The translations under genes and the position numbers were made by a program. The notes below the pieces were generated by a model. It did no database searches and was not told the DNA's origin. It saw only the letters and a program-made list of their open reading frames with translations. This document shows, piece after piece, positions 34,498 through 42,962 of a DNA stretch of 64,000 nucleotides. Origin of the DNA: Polaribacter aquimarinus (GTDB lineage: Bacteria; Bacteroidota; Bacteroidia; Flavobacteriales; Flavobacteriaceae); the NCBI RefSeq assembly GCF_003129485.1, contig NZ_QFFG01000002.1:248001-312000 (forward strand), given 5' to 3'. The first letter of the stretch is position 1; every line of letters begins with the position of its first letter.

Positions 34498-36282
34498 CTA
34501 TCCTTCACAAGAAGCACATTCTTTCTTTTGTTTGAATTTCTGTGCTGCATTCATACTGTGTTGGTAATACATCGATTTTACACCTAATTGCCACGCATTA
34601 ACATATACTTTGTTTACGTCTTTAATTGGCATGTCTGGATGTACCATAATGTTAATCGATTGTCCTTGATCGATATGGTTTTGACGATTTGCAGCTTGAT
34701 ATACAATTACATTTTGATCAATTTCTGAATAGGTTTTAAACACATCTTTTTCGTGCTCTGACAAGAAATCTAGATGTTGTACAGAACCATCATTATCACG
34801 AATGCTTCTCCAAACATCTGGTGTACTTCTTCCTTTTTCTTCTAAAACAGCTTCTAAAATTGGGTTTTTAATCGTTGTTTTAATTTTTGCAATGTCTTTT
34901 ACATATACATTTGACCAAATTGGCTCAATTCCTTGAGATACTTGTCCTAAAATAAATGCTGAAGATGTTGTAGGTGCAATTGCATTTAAGGTTGTATTAC
35001 GTCTTCCGTAACCTTTTAAGATTGCTGGCTCTCCATATTCTTTAGCCATTTCTTCTGATGCTTTGTAAGATTTTTCTTTAATCAACTTAAAAATTTCGCT
35101 GTTTAAAGAATACGCTTCTGCGCTATCAAAAGGTAACATTTTAGATTGCAATAAAGAGTGCCATCCTAAAGCTCCTAAACCTAAAGCTCTATTAGATTTT
35201 GCAAAGTTGTACGCTTTTTCCATAAAACGGAACGTAAACTGATCGTCTCTATTTTCTGAATCTTTATATACTTCTAATTTAGTAATAAATTCTTCCATTA
35301 CTGCATCTAAGAAATAGGTTAATGTTTCTACAGCATCTGTATCTTTCCACTTGTCATAGTGTAATAGATTAATGGATGATAAGCAGCAAACAAACGACCA
35401 TTCGTCATTAGAAGGCAACATAATTTCTGTACACAAGTTACTTGCGTAAATCTCTAAGTTTTTGTCTTTATAAACATCAACTGTACCATTATTAGCGTTG
35501 TCTCTAAATAAGATGTATGGATATCCTATTTCTCCTCTACATTGTAAAACTTTAGCCCAAATACTTCTTTTTTCAACATCTCCATCAATCATCTCTTGCA
35601 TCCATTGGTTACCTACAGTAACTCCATGCGTTAGTTCTTGAATTGGGTTTCCTTCTGTTCCAATTTCTAAAAACTCTTTAATATCTGGATGATCTATTGG
35701 TAAATATGGAGAAAAACGACCTCTTCTTACAGAACCTTGACTAACTACATCAACCATTTTTTCGAATAATTGCATGATGTGTACAGAACCAGAAGATGAA
35801 CCATTATTTTTAACCTCTGCTCCTCTAGGTCTTAATTTTCCGAAATAACCAGAAGTACCACCACCTAACTTAGACATCATACCCACTTCTGATTGTGAGA
35901 ATAAAATATCTCCCATATCATCGGCAACGTGAGACCCAAAACAACTAATTGGCAAACCTCTTCTTTTTCCAAAATTAGACCAAACTGGAGAAGCTAAAGA
36001 GTAAAACCCTTCTGCCATATATTTTTCAAACTTATCAGCAAAACCTGGCTTTTTTAAAATCTTTTCTGCATTTTCTGCAATGGCTCTTATTCTTCCTTCT
36101 GGTGTAACTCCTTCTGTTAAATAACCTGATTCTAAAAATTTACGACTATTTTCTGTTAACCATTTAATTTCTGGTGTATTCATTTTATCAAGAATCTCTT
36201 TTCTAGAAGAGTTTCTTGCTTCAATTAATTTTTCGTGGTCTGTTGTAGATGCTGACTGTGCTGTTTGTTTTGTTTGGTTCAT
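34498..36282 (-). CDS. nrdA: Class I ribonucleotide reductase, alpha subunit
   Basis: 594 aa, much shorter than E. coli NrdA (761), because it lacks the N-terminal ATP-cone. Active-site residues visible: Cys in PISCFGS, the NLCTE motif with the thiyl-radical Cys and Glu, Cys in VCCLSSIN, the radical-transfer Tyr pair (SMYYQHSM), and the C-terminal redox pair in ECASCEG. It reduces NDPs to dNDPs. It pairs with nrdB 3 bp upstream, which carries the ATP-cone instead. Confidence 0.95.
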   Translation of the reverse strand: MNQTKQTAQSASTTDHEKLIEARNSSRKEILDKMNTPEIKWLTENSRKFLESGYLTEGVTPEGRIRAIAENAEKILKKPGFADKFEKYMAEGFYSLASPVWSNFGKRRGLPISCFGSHVADDMGDILFSQSEVGMMSKLGGGTSGYFGKLRPRGAEVKNNGSSSGSVHIMQLFEKMVDVVSQGSVRRGRFSPYLPIDHPDIKEFLEIGTEGNPIQELTHGVTVGNQWMQEMIDGDVEKRSIWAKVLQCRGEIGYPYILFRDNANNGTVDVYKDKNLEIYASNLCTEIMLPSNDEWSFVCCLSSINLLHYDKWKDTDAVETLTYFLDAVMEEFITKLEVYKDSENRDDQFTFRFMEKAYNFAKSNRALGLGALGWHSLLQSKMLPFDSAEAYSLNSEIFKLIKEKSYKASEEMAKEYGEPAILKGYGRRNTTLNAIAPTTSSAFILGQVSQGIEPIWSNVYVKDIAKIKTTIKNPILEAVLEEKGRSTPDVWRSIRDNDGSVQHLDFLSEHEKDVFKTYSEIDQNVIVYQAANRQNHIDQGQSINIMVHPDMPIKDVNKVYVNAWQLGVKSMYYQHSMNAAQKFKQKKECASCEG

Positions 36283-36285
36283 AGT

Positions 36286-37560
36286 TTAAAATAAATCGTC
36301 GCTAGTTATACTTTTTGTTCTTTTACTGTAGTTAATAGATCTTTTTACAAAGAAATCTCCGTGTTTGGTTCCTATAATTTCATCATCAAACCATTCTGTT
36401 TGAGAAAGTAAATCTTCATCAATATCGAATACTTGAGGTACATCTATACTTTCTAAAGATTTGTTAAATCTGTTTTTAATAAATTCATTGATAACTTTCT
36501 TAGGTAAAAAGTCTAATTCTCCTTTTTCAAAAATCCAATCTACAATTTTACTTTCTGCATAAAATGCTTCTCTACACATTTCTTGCACCATTAAAGAATG
36601 TTCTTCATTAAACCATTCAGGGTTTTCACTTTTAATAATTTTAATAATGTCAATTCCAAAATCTCCGTGAATTTGTTCTTCTTTAGAGGTTGCTTCTACA
36701 ACATTAGAAATCCCTTTTAAAGCATTTTTAAACTTATTAAATGCCATAATTATTAAGAACTGAGAGAATAAAGAAACGTGTTCAATAAATAGTGAAAACA
36801 ATAAAATAGACTCCGAATATTCTTTATCATCTTCGCTATTTGCACTCTTTAAAGCAGTTTCTAAATAGTTTACACGACGCATCATTACAGGATTCTTTTT
36901 TAACGATTCGAACTCGTTATTTAAACCCAAAATTTCTAATAGATGAGAATATGCATCATGGTGTCGTACCTCACTTTCTGCAAAAGTAGCTCCAACAGAA
37001 CCAATTTCTGGCTTTGGCATTCTTTTATAAATGTCTCCCCAAAAAGACTTTACAGCTACTTCTATTTGAGAAATGGCCAACATTGTATTTTTTATAGAAC
37101 TTCTTTCTACTTCAGAAAGATGTGTTTTAAAGTCTTGTATATCGCTTGTAAAATTAAATTCTGTGTGTATCCAATAAGAGTGTCTTATCGCATCTACATA
37201 CTCGTATAGATTAGGGTATTCGTATGGCTTAAGGTTTAATCTTTTTTCAAAAATATTTTTCTGCCTACTCCTTGCTTGTTCATCTCTATATAATATGTAT
37301 GCTTTGGCTACATCTCTAAAAGGACTATCCATTAACTTTATTTCAACCAAATCTTGAACCTGTTCTACAGTTGGTGTATAATGTGGCTCATTTAACTTTC
37401 TTTCTAAAAGAGCTCCGTTTACAATGTTAGAGATAGCAATAGCATCGCTTCTTGTTCCGTTATTTACATTATCCATAGCTTTTTCTATGGCTCTTGTAAT
37501 TTTATCCAACTCAAAAGGAGTTGTTTGATAGTCTCTTTTAATGATATGTGTAATTTCCAC
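36286..37560 (-). CDS. nrdB: Class I ribonucleotide reductase beta subunit with N-terminal ATP-cone
   Basis: 424 aa. Residues about 4-95 form an ATP-cone (HIIKRDYQTTPFELDKITRAI ... DVAKAYILYRDEQ); the rest is the ferritin-like NrdB core with metal ligands in FAESEVRHHDAYSHL (Glu, His and the likely radical Tyr) and EEQIHGDF. An ATP-cone on NrdB rather than NrdA is known from Leeuwenhoekiella blandensis, where it controls activity through NrdB oligomerisation with dATP. The start is GTG 37560, required to keep the cone intact. It lies 3 bp upstream of nrdA. Confidence 0.95.
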   Translation of the reverse strand: MEITHIIKRDYQTTPFELDKITRAIEKAMDNVNNGTRSDAIAISNIVNGALLERKLNEPHYTPTVEQVQDLVEIKLMDSPFRDVAKAYILYRDEQARSRQKNIFEKRLNLKPYEYPNLYEYVDAIRHSYWIHTEFNFTSDIQDFKTHLSEVERSSIKNTMLAISQIEVAVKSFWGDIYKRMPKPEIGSVGATFAESEVRHHDAYSHLLEILGLNNEFESLKKNPVMMRRVNYLETALKSANSEDDKEYSESILLFSLFIEHVSLFSQFLIIMAFNKFKNALKGISNVVEATSKEEQIHGDFGIDIIKIIKSENPEWFNEEHSLMVQEMCREAFYAESKIVDWIFEKGELDFLPKKVINEFIKNRFNKSLESIDVPQVFDIDEDLLSQTEWFDDEIIGTKHGDFFVKRSINYSKRTKSITSDDLF

Positions 37561-37600
37561 GAGATACGAATATTAAGTTAGTGTTAATTTTAGCCGGATA

Positions 37601-37628
37601 TTGACCCTTACAAAGATTGTTATTTTTG
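37601..37628 (+). promoter_or_regulatory. Near-consensus promoter upstream of the csp region
   Basis: TTG 37601-37603, 17 bp spacer, TATTTTTG 37621-37628: full Bacteroidota consensus. It faces the cold-shock gene, about 330 bp away, and a tiny ORF starting 7 bp later. Confidence 0.65.
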
Positions 37629-37635
37629 TTCCAAA

Positions 37636-37716
37636 ATGAAAGTCATACTTATTCACAAAACCCTTGAAGTTTTTAACAAAATTGTGATTTTAGTAATTTT
37701 ACTATTCAAAAATTAG
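37636..37716 (+). CDS. Candidate 26-residue hydrophobic peptide or leader ORF
   Basis: ATG 37636 to TAG 37716. Basic, then hydrophobic (IVILVILLFKN at the C-terminus), enough for one short membrane helix. It begins 7 bp after a consensus promoter, so the transcript would be nearly leaderless. It could be a small membrane peptide, a leader peptide, or chance within an sRNA or long csp leader. No homolog recognised. Confidence 0.3.
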   Translation: MKVILIHKTLEVFNKIVILVILLFKN

Positions 37717-37922
37717 ATTTTTAACAAATTGTATATCAATAATTTACAAATACAAAATCGCTGAAACCTTTATTTTTATTGACATTCTTAAAATATCTTT
37801 TTTAAAAAATTTTAAACTATAGTTTTAAACTAGTAAGAATACATTTTTTAATAGTTTTTAAAAAAATGATTTGTCAAAACTGTTAAAAAAAGAAGTTTTG
37901 TAAAAACAATCATATATAATAT

Positions 37923-37930
37923 TACCTTTG
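37923..37930 (+). promoter_or_regulatory. -7 element (TACCTTTG) for the cold-shock gene
   Basis: An exact TAnnTTTG, 29 bp before the GTG start at 37960; a TTG lies 22 bp upstream of it (37898-37900), slightly wide. Confidence 0.55.
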
Positions 37931-37959
37931 CATTATTATTAACATTTATTATTTATACA

Positions 37960-38151
37960 GTGAAAAACGGAACAGTAAAATTCTTTAATGAATCAAAAGG
38001 ATTTGGATTTATTATTGAAGATGGTTCAAAAACAGAGCACTTTGTGCACGTTTCAGGATTAGTAGACGAAATTAGAGAAGGTGATGCAGTAGAATTTGAT
38101 CTTAAAGAAGGTAGAAAAGGTTTAAACGCAGTAGACGTTAGAGTTATCTAA
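37960..38151 (+). CDS. csp: Cold-shock domain protein
   Basis: 63 aa, a single cold-shock OB domain. RNP-1 is KGFGFI (residues 13-18) and RNP-2 is HFVHVS. It binds single-stranded RNA and DNA and melts RNA structure. It starts at GTG 37960; no upstream ATG fits the domain. Own promoter and a strong terminator. The distant promoter at 37601 may give a second, long-leader transcript. Confidence 0.93.
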   Translation: MKNGTVKFFNESKGFGFIIEDGSKTEHFVHVSGLVDEIREGDAVEFDLKEGRKGLNAVDVRVI

Positions 38152-38183
38152 TAATATTATTTAGAATTTTTTTACATAGTAAC

Positions 38184-38218
38184 AAATCGCTTAATTTATT
38201 TTAAGCGATTTTTTTTTT
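38184..38218 (+). terminator. Terminator after csp
   Basis: Eleven-base arms (AAATCGCTTAA / TTAAGCGATTT) with a 6-nt loop, ending in a run of T up to 38218. The -7 element for ctaA begins 5 bp later. Confidence 0.9.
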
Positions 38219-38222
38219 GACG

Positions 38223-38230
38223 TATTTTTG
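38223..38230 (+). promoter_or_regulatory. ctaA: -7 element (TATTTTTG) for ctaA
   Basis: An exact TAnnTTTG immediately after the csp terminator and 19 bp before ATG 38250. The in-frame TTG at 38217 lies upstream of it. Confidence 0.55.
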
Positions 38231-38249
38231 TAAAAACATATTTCGTTCG

Positions 38250-39269
38250 ATGAAAAGTAGATTTCCAAAAATTGTTCAACTAGCTATAATTTCTGTCTAT
38301 TTAATATTCTTAGCTGGTGCAGTGGTTAGAATGACAGGTTCTGGAATGGGATGTCCGGATTGGCCAAAATGTTTTGGATATTACATTCCGCCAACATCCG
38401 AAGAACAAATTACTTGGAAAGCCAATACAGAATTTAAAAAAGGTTTTATCATCATTAAAGATGAAATTTTATTTGTTGCAGAAAAAGACATTAAAACCGC
38501 TGCAGAATTTAATACTGAAAATTGGTCTAAATATACTAAACACAACTATAATAAATTTAATAAATACCATACTTGGACAGAATATATTAATAGGTTAGTT
38601 TCTGTTTTAGCTGGTTTTGTTTTTCTATTTTTGATTTATAGGGCTTCTAAATTTTGGAAATCTGACAAACGGATTCCATATTTAGCTTTTGGCGCTTTCT
38701 TTTTAATGCTTTTTGAAGCTTGGTTAGGCAAAACTGTTGTAGATTCTAACTTAACGCCAACCATAATTACCATTCATATGGTAGTTGGTTTGATTATTAT
38801 AGCACTTTTATTATGGTTAAAATTTATTGTTTCTGATAGAAAAACATATCAATATCATCCCCTTTTTAATAAACTATTAATTGCTTCTGTAATTTTTTCT
38901 TTGATACAAATTGCAATGGGTACACAAGTAAGACAATTTATTGATGAACAAGTAAAACTGCTAGGTTTTGAAAATAAAAATTATAGTTTAATGAATCCTA
39001 GTTTTAAATTTTACTTTCATAGATCGTTTACCATTGCTATTGTTTTAGTAAACCTAGGTATGTTTTATTTAAATCAAGCTAAAGGTTTAGGTTATAAGTT
39101 AGTAAATTGGATTGTCTTCTTAATTTTTCTAGAAACCATTACAGGAATTTTAATGTATTATGCAGAATTTCCTTTAGGAACACAGGCTATACATTTATTG
39201 TCTGGTGCTATTTTATTTGGATTACAATTTTATTTATGGTTGCAAAGTCGAAAGACAGTTAGTAGTTAG
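38250..39269 (+). CDS. ctaA: Heme A synthase (COX15/CtaA family)
   Basis: 339 aa from ATG 38250. About eight transmembrane helices with the conserved GMGCPDWPKCFG segment and heme-ligand histidines in HTWTEYINRL, IHMVVGLI, HRSFT and HLLSG. It oxidises heme O to heme A for cytochrome aa3 oxidase in the inner membrane. A soluble insert at about 47-100 (SEEQITWKANTEF...) is common in Bacteroidota versions. The TTG-initiated longer reading starts within the csp terminator and is rejected. The 3' end runs into a degenerate AGTA/AGTT repeat. Confidence 0.92.
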   Translation: MKSRFPKIVQLAIISVYLIFLAGAVVRMTGSGMGCPDWPKCFGYYIPPTSEEQITWKANTEFKKGFIIIKDEILFVAEKDIKTAAEFNTENWSKYTKHNYNKFNKYHTWTEYINRLVSVLAGFVFLFLIYRASKFWKSDKRIPYLAFGAFFLMLFEAWLGKTVVDSNLTPTIITIHMVVGLIIIALLLWLKFIVSDRKTYQYHPLFNKLLIASVIFSLIQIAMGTQVRQFIDEQVKLLGFENKNYSLMNPSFKFYFHRSFTIAIVLVNLGMFYLNQAKGLGYKLVNWIVFLIFLETITGILMYYAEFPLGTQAIHLLSGAILFGLQFYLWLQSRKTVSS

Positions 39270-39318
39270 TATCGGGTGGTACTCAGTAGGTAGTACTCAG
39301 TTGCTGAGAACTGGATAC
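39254..39318. repeat. Degenerate AGTA/CTCAGT intergenic repeat with hairpin
   Basis: Repeated AGTT/AGTA units and the doubled GGTACTCAGT / AGTACTCAGT run from the ctaA 3' end into the ctaA-moaE gap. CTCAG TTG CTGAG (within 39290-39312) forms a small hairpin. It resembles the low-complexity AGT-type intergenic repeats of some Flavobacteriaceae. Confidence 0.45.
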
Positions 39319-39328
39319 TGCACATAAA

Positions 39329-39751
39329 TCATGGATGTGCGTTTACCCAAACCTCTCCATCAGAAAAATGTTCTTTTTTCCAGATAGGAACAGTTTCTTT
39401 TAAAGTATCAATTGCAAATTCACAGGCTTCAAAAGCTGCTTTTCTATGTTTTGCTGATGCAGTAATAATTACTGGAATGTCTCTAATTTGTAACATTCCT
39501 TCTGCATGATGAATGGCAATTTTTTTGATATCAAACTTTTCTAAAGCTACATCTGCAATTTTTTGCATTTCTTTAATCGCCATAGGTTTGTAGGTAGAAA
39601 AATCGAGCTGAATAACTTCTTTTCCTTGTGTATCATTTCTAACCGTACCGATAAAAGCAGCTATTCCGCCACAAGAATCGTCTTCTACAAAATCATAGCA
39701 TTCTTGTAAATTCAGTTTTTCAGATTTAATTTTTATTGAAGTTCTTTCCAT
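39329..39751 (-). CDS. moaE: Molybdopterin synthase catalytic subunit
   Basis: 140 aa, full length. MoaE segments: GGIAAFIGTVRND, IHHAEGMLQIRD, SAKHRKAAFEAC and the catalytic-lysine motif PIWKKEHF (Lys125/126). With thiocarboxylated MoaD it converts precursor Z (cPMP) to molybdopterin. moaD is 340 bp away on the same strand, but a membrane-protein gene lies between them on the other strand, so each has its own promoter element. Confidence 0.93.
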   Translation of the reverse strand: MERTSIKIKSEKLNLQECYDFVEDDSCGGIAAFIGTVRNDTQGKEVIQLDFSTYKPMAIKEMQKIADVALEKFDIKKIAIHHAEGMLQIRDIPVIITASAKHRKAAFEACEFAIDTLKETVPIWKKEHFSDGEVWVNAHP

Positions 39752-39758
39752 TCATCAA

Positions 39759-39766
39759 CAAAAATA
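39759..39766 (-). promoter_or_regulatory. moaE: -7 element (TATTTTTG) for moaE
   Basis: An exact TAnnTTTG on the minus strand, 7 bp before ATG 39751; a very short or absent leader is implied. It is back to back with the plus-strand element at 39780-39787. Confidence 0.5.
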
Positions 39767-39779
39767 GTGATTCAAAATG

Positions 39780-39787
39780 TATCTTTG
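39780..39787 (+). promoter_or_regulatory. -7 element (TATCTTTG) for the DUF3817 gene
   Basis: An exact TAnnTTTG, 27 bp before ATG 39815. An alternative GTG start at 39767 lies upstream of it, hence rejected. Confidence 0.5.
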
Positions 39788-39814
39788 CAATCTAATTATC
39801 AATACTTCATAAAA

Positions 39815-40087
39815 ATGAAAAGTATCTTTAGAATTGTTAGTTTTTTAGAAGGGGTTTCTTACTTATTATTGCTTTTTGTAGCAGTACCTATCAAGTATTT
39901 TCAAGGTGAAGAATCTTATGTAAAACTTTTAGGAATGCCACACGGAATCCTTTTTATGCTTTATATAGTTCTTGCAATTGTTATCAAAAAAGAAATGAAT
40001 TGGGATAATAAAACGTTAGGTATTGTTTTATTAGCTTCTATTTTACCTTTTGGTACTTTTTATATTGATAAAAAATATTTACGATAA
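39815..40087 (+). CDS. DUF3817 small membrane protein
   Basis: 90 aa from ATG 39815. Three transmembrane helices in the DUF3817 pattern: FRIVSFLEGVSYLLLLFVAVPIK, the PHGILFMLYIVLAIVI segment with conserved HG, and LLASILPFGTFYID. Function unknown. It sits on the plus strand between moaE and moaD, ending 3 bp before the moaD stop. Confidence 0.8.
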   Translation: MKSIFRIVSFLEGVSYLLLLFVAVPIKYFQGEESYVKLLGMPHGILFMLYIVLAIVIKKEMNWDNKTLGIVLLASILPFGTFYIDKKYLR

Positions 40088-40090
40088 ATT

Positions 40091-40333
40091 CTATCCTCCA
40101 CTAACTGGCGGAATTATAGCTACAGTATCACCCTCTTTTAAAATTAGTGCCTCTGTCGCGTAACTTTCGTTTACCGCAATCGCATACGAATTTATGTTTT
40201 CTAAAGTTGGGTATTTTTCTTTTATCAAACTTTTAAAATGTTGTACAGAAGTGTTTTCATCAACTTTAATTTCTAGTTGAGTAGCACCCACTAAATCTGT
40301 TGTTATTCCGAAAAAAAGAGTAATTATTTTCAT
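40091..40333 (-). CDS. moaD: Molybdopterin synthase sulfur-carrier subunit
   Basis: 80 aa ubiquitin-like protein ending in the Gly-Gly tail (IIPPVSGG) that is thiocarboxylated to donate sulfur. Partner of MoaE. The promoter element at 40340-40347 lies 6 bp before its ATG. Confidence 0.92.
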   Translation of the reverse strand: MKIITLFFGITTDLVGATQLEIKVDENTSVQHFKSLIKEKYPTLENINSYAIAVNESYATEALILKEGDTVAIIPPVSGG

Positions 40334-40339
40334 TTAGAA

Positions 40340-40347
40340 CAAAAATA
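40340..40347 (-). promoter_or_regulatory. moaD: -7 element (TATTTTTG) for moaD
   Basis: An exact TAnnTTTG on the minus strand, 6 bp before ATG 40333, in the 16-bp gap after the DUF5686 gene. Confidence 0.45.
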
Positions 40348-40349
40348 GT

Positions 40350-42815
40350 CTAAAAACTCAACCTAAATAAAAAACCATCATTTTTTATGCCTGCATAATT
40401 AGATTGCACATAATCTATTCTTAAAAAACGCCATTTTCCAAAACCAATATTTCCAAGTCCTACAGAATATTCTGTATACGCATTCTTATCAGCCATAAAT
40501 AATGTTTTAGTGCCACCAACTAAATGCAAGTTTAATTTATTAATTAATGGAATTTTGCCTAAAACAGCCCCTTTAAAATTATGTTCTATATGCGCTTCTG
40601 CATATTTATCATTGGTAAATAATTGATAATAATCTAACAACCCAAAACTATTTAAAGAGTTGTCTGATACGAAAAGCAATTCATTTCCGTTAACTTGCAA
40701 GTAATCCATAAAAGCAATATTTTTTTGCTTTAAGAACAAACCTCCTCTTATATTGTATCTAAAATTTCCATAGTTTCCAGCATTTATATTCTGACGTAAA
40801 TTTGCTGTAAATAAATCTGAATTCAAATCAGAATTTGATGCTCCAAATGTTTTTCTATAATTAACACTTAAAGTAGGGTATTTAGAATTGCCAACATTAA
40901 ATTTTCTATCTGGATAAGACAAGTATTTTTGATTAAAAACAAATGTTGCACCAACATTTAAAGTTGTTATTTTATGTTCTGCAAACGCAGCGTTTGTATA
41001 ATCTGCTAAATTTAGTGGGTTGTTAGAGGTATAAGGTGCATTTTTACTTTGTCTTCCAAAAGAATAATTTGTACTATTAAATAACGGTTTTCTATTTGCA
41101 TACTCTAAAGTTGATGAAAAATAAACACCATTTTTTATTTCTTCTGAATATGCAATTCTAGCAAATGATTTCTCGTAAATTTTCATATAATTTCTTCTTT
41201 TTAACAAAGAACGAAGCATATTATCGAATTTAGAAATCGGCTCTCTTCCATTAAATTGAGCAGTTGTAATTCCACCAGAAATAGACATTCTTGGGCGCGA
41301 GATATTATTCCATTTTTTACTAAAGTAAAATGTTGGTCTTACTTGTTCATCAGAAAAACCATAGTTTGCCTTTACGCCTGCTCTCCACCATTTTCCTTTT
41401 TCATTTTGTCTTTTAAAATAACTTAAACCTAAGGATGCATTAAACCCTTGAATTGTATTAAAACTAAGTTCATCTATTAAACCATTAAAAGATAAAGACC
41501 ATTTTTCGAAAGAATTTCTGTATGTATAACCTGTTATTGGAGACAATACATTAAACTTATTTTGTTTTTTATTTACAGAATCTAAATATTTTTTAGACTT
41601 TCTAACAACTTTAATACTATCTTTTATTTTGTAATCTTTAACCTCTTCTTTTGTTAACGGAACTGGTCTTAGTTTATTCCAATACACAGTATCTTTTTGG
41701 GTTGCCTCATTCTCGAAGGTTAAAACCTCGTTTGTGAAAGTATTTTCTTTATAATTTGGTGTAAAATTGTATTTGGAATAAGCTGATGAAAATCGTCCAT
41801 CAAACTTAAACCCGAATACATTTACTTTAAAATCTATACTTTGACTGATTAAAACCCAAGCATCGTTTTGTTCTGAATAATTATAATCTTGTTTTAAATG
41901 TAAAACATCTACAACAGGAATATTTACTTGCGCTCCAGTAACAGAAACATCTGCCCCATACAAAGCCCAATCATCTTCTACTATATATATAGCACCATTA
42001 AAAACACGGTCATTTTTTCGTTTTGGAATCAAATTTATTTTGTTGATGAGTTTTCCGTTCTTATCATAAAAAGTTCCTACTAATTTAAATTTGTAATAAC
42101 TAAATGCATTGTTGGAAATTGGCGAGACTAGATCATTACCAAACTCTACACTATTTTGATAAAAATTAATATTAGCATCTTCTGCTCTATTAAAACTAAT
42201 GCCATTATCTCTACCACTAACTTTAGAAGCGATAATTTTTTCTTTGAATTTTTTTGGTTTCTTTTGGTACTTTATTTCAGAAACTGTTTCTGATAAATAG
42301 ATAATTCCACTTCTGGTAGAATCTAAACCACCACCAAAATCGCCCATATTTCTTCCTAAAAATTTCTCCGGTGCATCTTTAATTTTATACAATCCTCTTG
42401 AGTAAAATTTTGCAGTATATTTTGCAAACTTATCTGTGTTTTTGTCTTTATTTGCAATAACATTTCTAATAATTCGATTAGCAGGATTGTCTTTTGTAGA
42501 AATAGAAATTTCACTTAAACGAACACTTTCTTCTTCTAATATTATATCTAATCTAAAAGGAAAAGAAGTAATATTTACTACTTTTTTTATAGTCTTGTAC
42601 CCTAAAATTTGGAAAACAATTATTTGCTTCCCTTTTCTTTTAATGTTTAAAACATAATCTCCATTATCATTAGAAGTCGTTCCTGTAATAGTTTTATCTA
42701 AATAAATGCTTACAAAAGATAAAGGTTCTCCTTTTTTGTCTGTAATTTTTCCTTGTATTTGAGAAAATAATGGAATAGAAATTAAAAATAAGAATAGAAA
42801 AAAAGGGTATTTCAT
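40350..42815 (-). CDS. DUF5686 outer-membrane protein with carboxypeptidase-like domain
   Basis: 821 aa. A signal peptide (about 1-18, ending PLFSQ) is followed by a CarboxypepD_reg-like beta-sandwich (about 20-95: QGKITDKKGEPLSFVSIYLDK, then GYKTIKKVV), then a DUF5686 region rich in beta strands and ending in Phe (FLFRLSF), as in outer-membrane barrels. No plug domain or TonB box is seen, so it is not a TonB receptor. Function unknown. Own promoter element at 42838-42845. Confidence 0.82.
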   Translation of the reverse strand: MKYPFFLFLFLISIPLFSQIQGKITDKKGEPLSFVSIYLDKTITGTTSNDNGDYVLNIKRKGKQIIVFQILGYKTIKKVVNITSFPFRLDIILEEESVRLSEISISTKDNPANRIIRNVIANKDKNTDKFAKYTAKFYSRGLYKIKDAPEKFLGRNMGDFGGGLDSTRSGIIYLSETVSEIKYQKKPKKFKEKIIASKVSGRDNGISFNRAEDANINFYQNSVEFGNDLVSPISNNAFSYYKFKLVGTFYDKNGKLINKINLIPKRKNDRVFNGAIYIVEDDWALYGADVSVTGAQVNIPVVDVLHLKQDYNYSEQNDAWVLISQSIDFKVNVFGFKFDGRFSSAYSKYNFTPNYKENTFTNEVLTFENEATQKDTVYWNKLRPVPLTKEEVKDYKIKDSIKVVRKSKKYLDSVNKKQNKFNVLSPITGYTYRNSFEKWSLSFNGLIDELSFNTIQGFNASLGLSYFKRQNEKGKWWRAGVKANYGFSDEQVRPTFYFSKKWNNISRPRMSISGGITTAQFNGREPISKFDNMLRSLLKRRNYMKIYEKSFARIAYSEEIKNGVYFSSTLEYANRKPLFNSTNYSFGRQSKNAPYTSNNPLNLADYTNAAFAEHKITTLNVGATFVFNQKYLSYPDRKFNVGNSKYPTLSVNYRKTFGASNSDLNSDLFTANLRQNINAGNYGNFRYNIRGGLFLKQKNIAFMDYLQVNGNELLFVSDNSLNSFGLLDYYQLFTNDKYAEAHIEHNFKGAVLGKIPLINKLNLHLVGGTKTLFMADKNAYTEYSVGLGNIGFGKWRFLRIDYVQSNYAGIKNDGFLFRLSF

Positions 42816-42837
42816 GATTGGTTTTAGTTGATAGACG

Positions 42838-42845
42838 CAAACATA
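42838..42845 (-). promoter_or_regulatory. -7 element (TATGTTTG) for the DUF5686 gene
   Basis: An exact TAnnTTTG on the minus strand, 22 bp before ATG 42815. Confidence 0.5.
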
Positions 42846-42962
42846 GTTTATATGTTACAACCATATCTTTAAATTTTGTTAAACAAGCTATAATAGTTTC
42901 TTAATATTGAAGCAATAATAACACCAAAAGTTGTTTGTTTGATTAAACCAAAAAAAAAACAA

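Larger units (their letters stand above)
37561..37959. other. AT-rich control region between nrdB and the cold-shock gene
   Basis: 399 bp between divergent genes. It contains a near-consensus plus-strand promoter (37601-37628), a 26-codon ORF (37636-37716) and a second promoter element (37923-37930) next to csp. The nrdB side has no exact TAnnTTTG; the closest is TAATATTCG. I see no NrdR-type box. The stretch 37720-37915 is very A/T-rich with no evident ORF. Confidence 0.7.
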
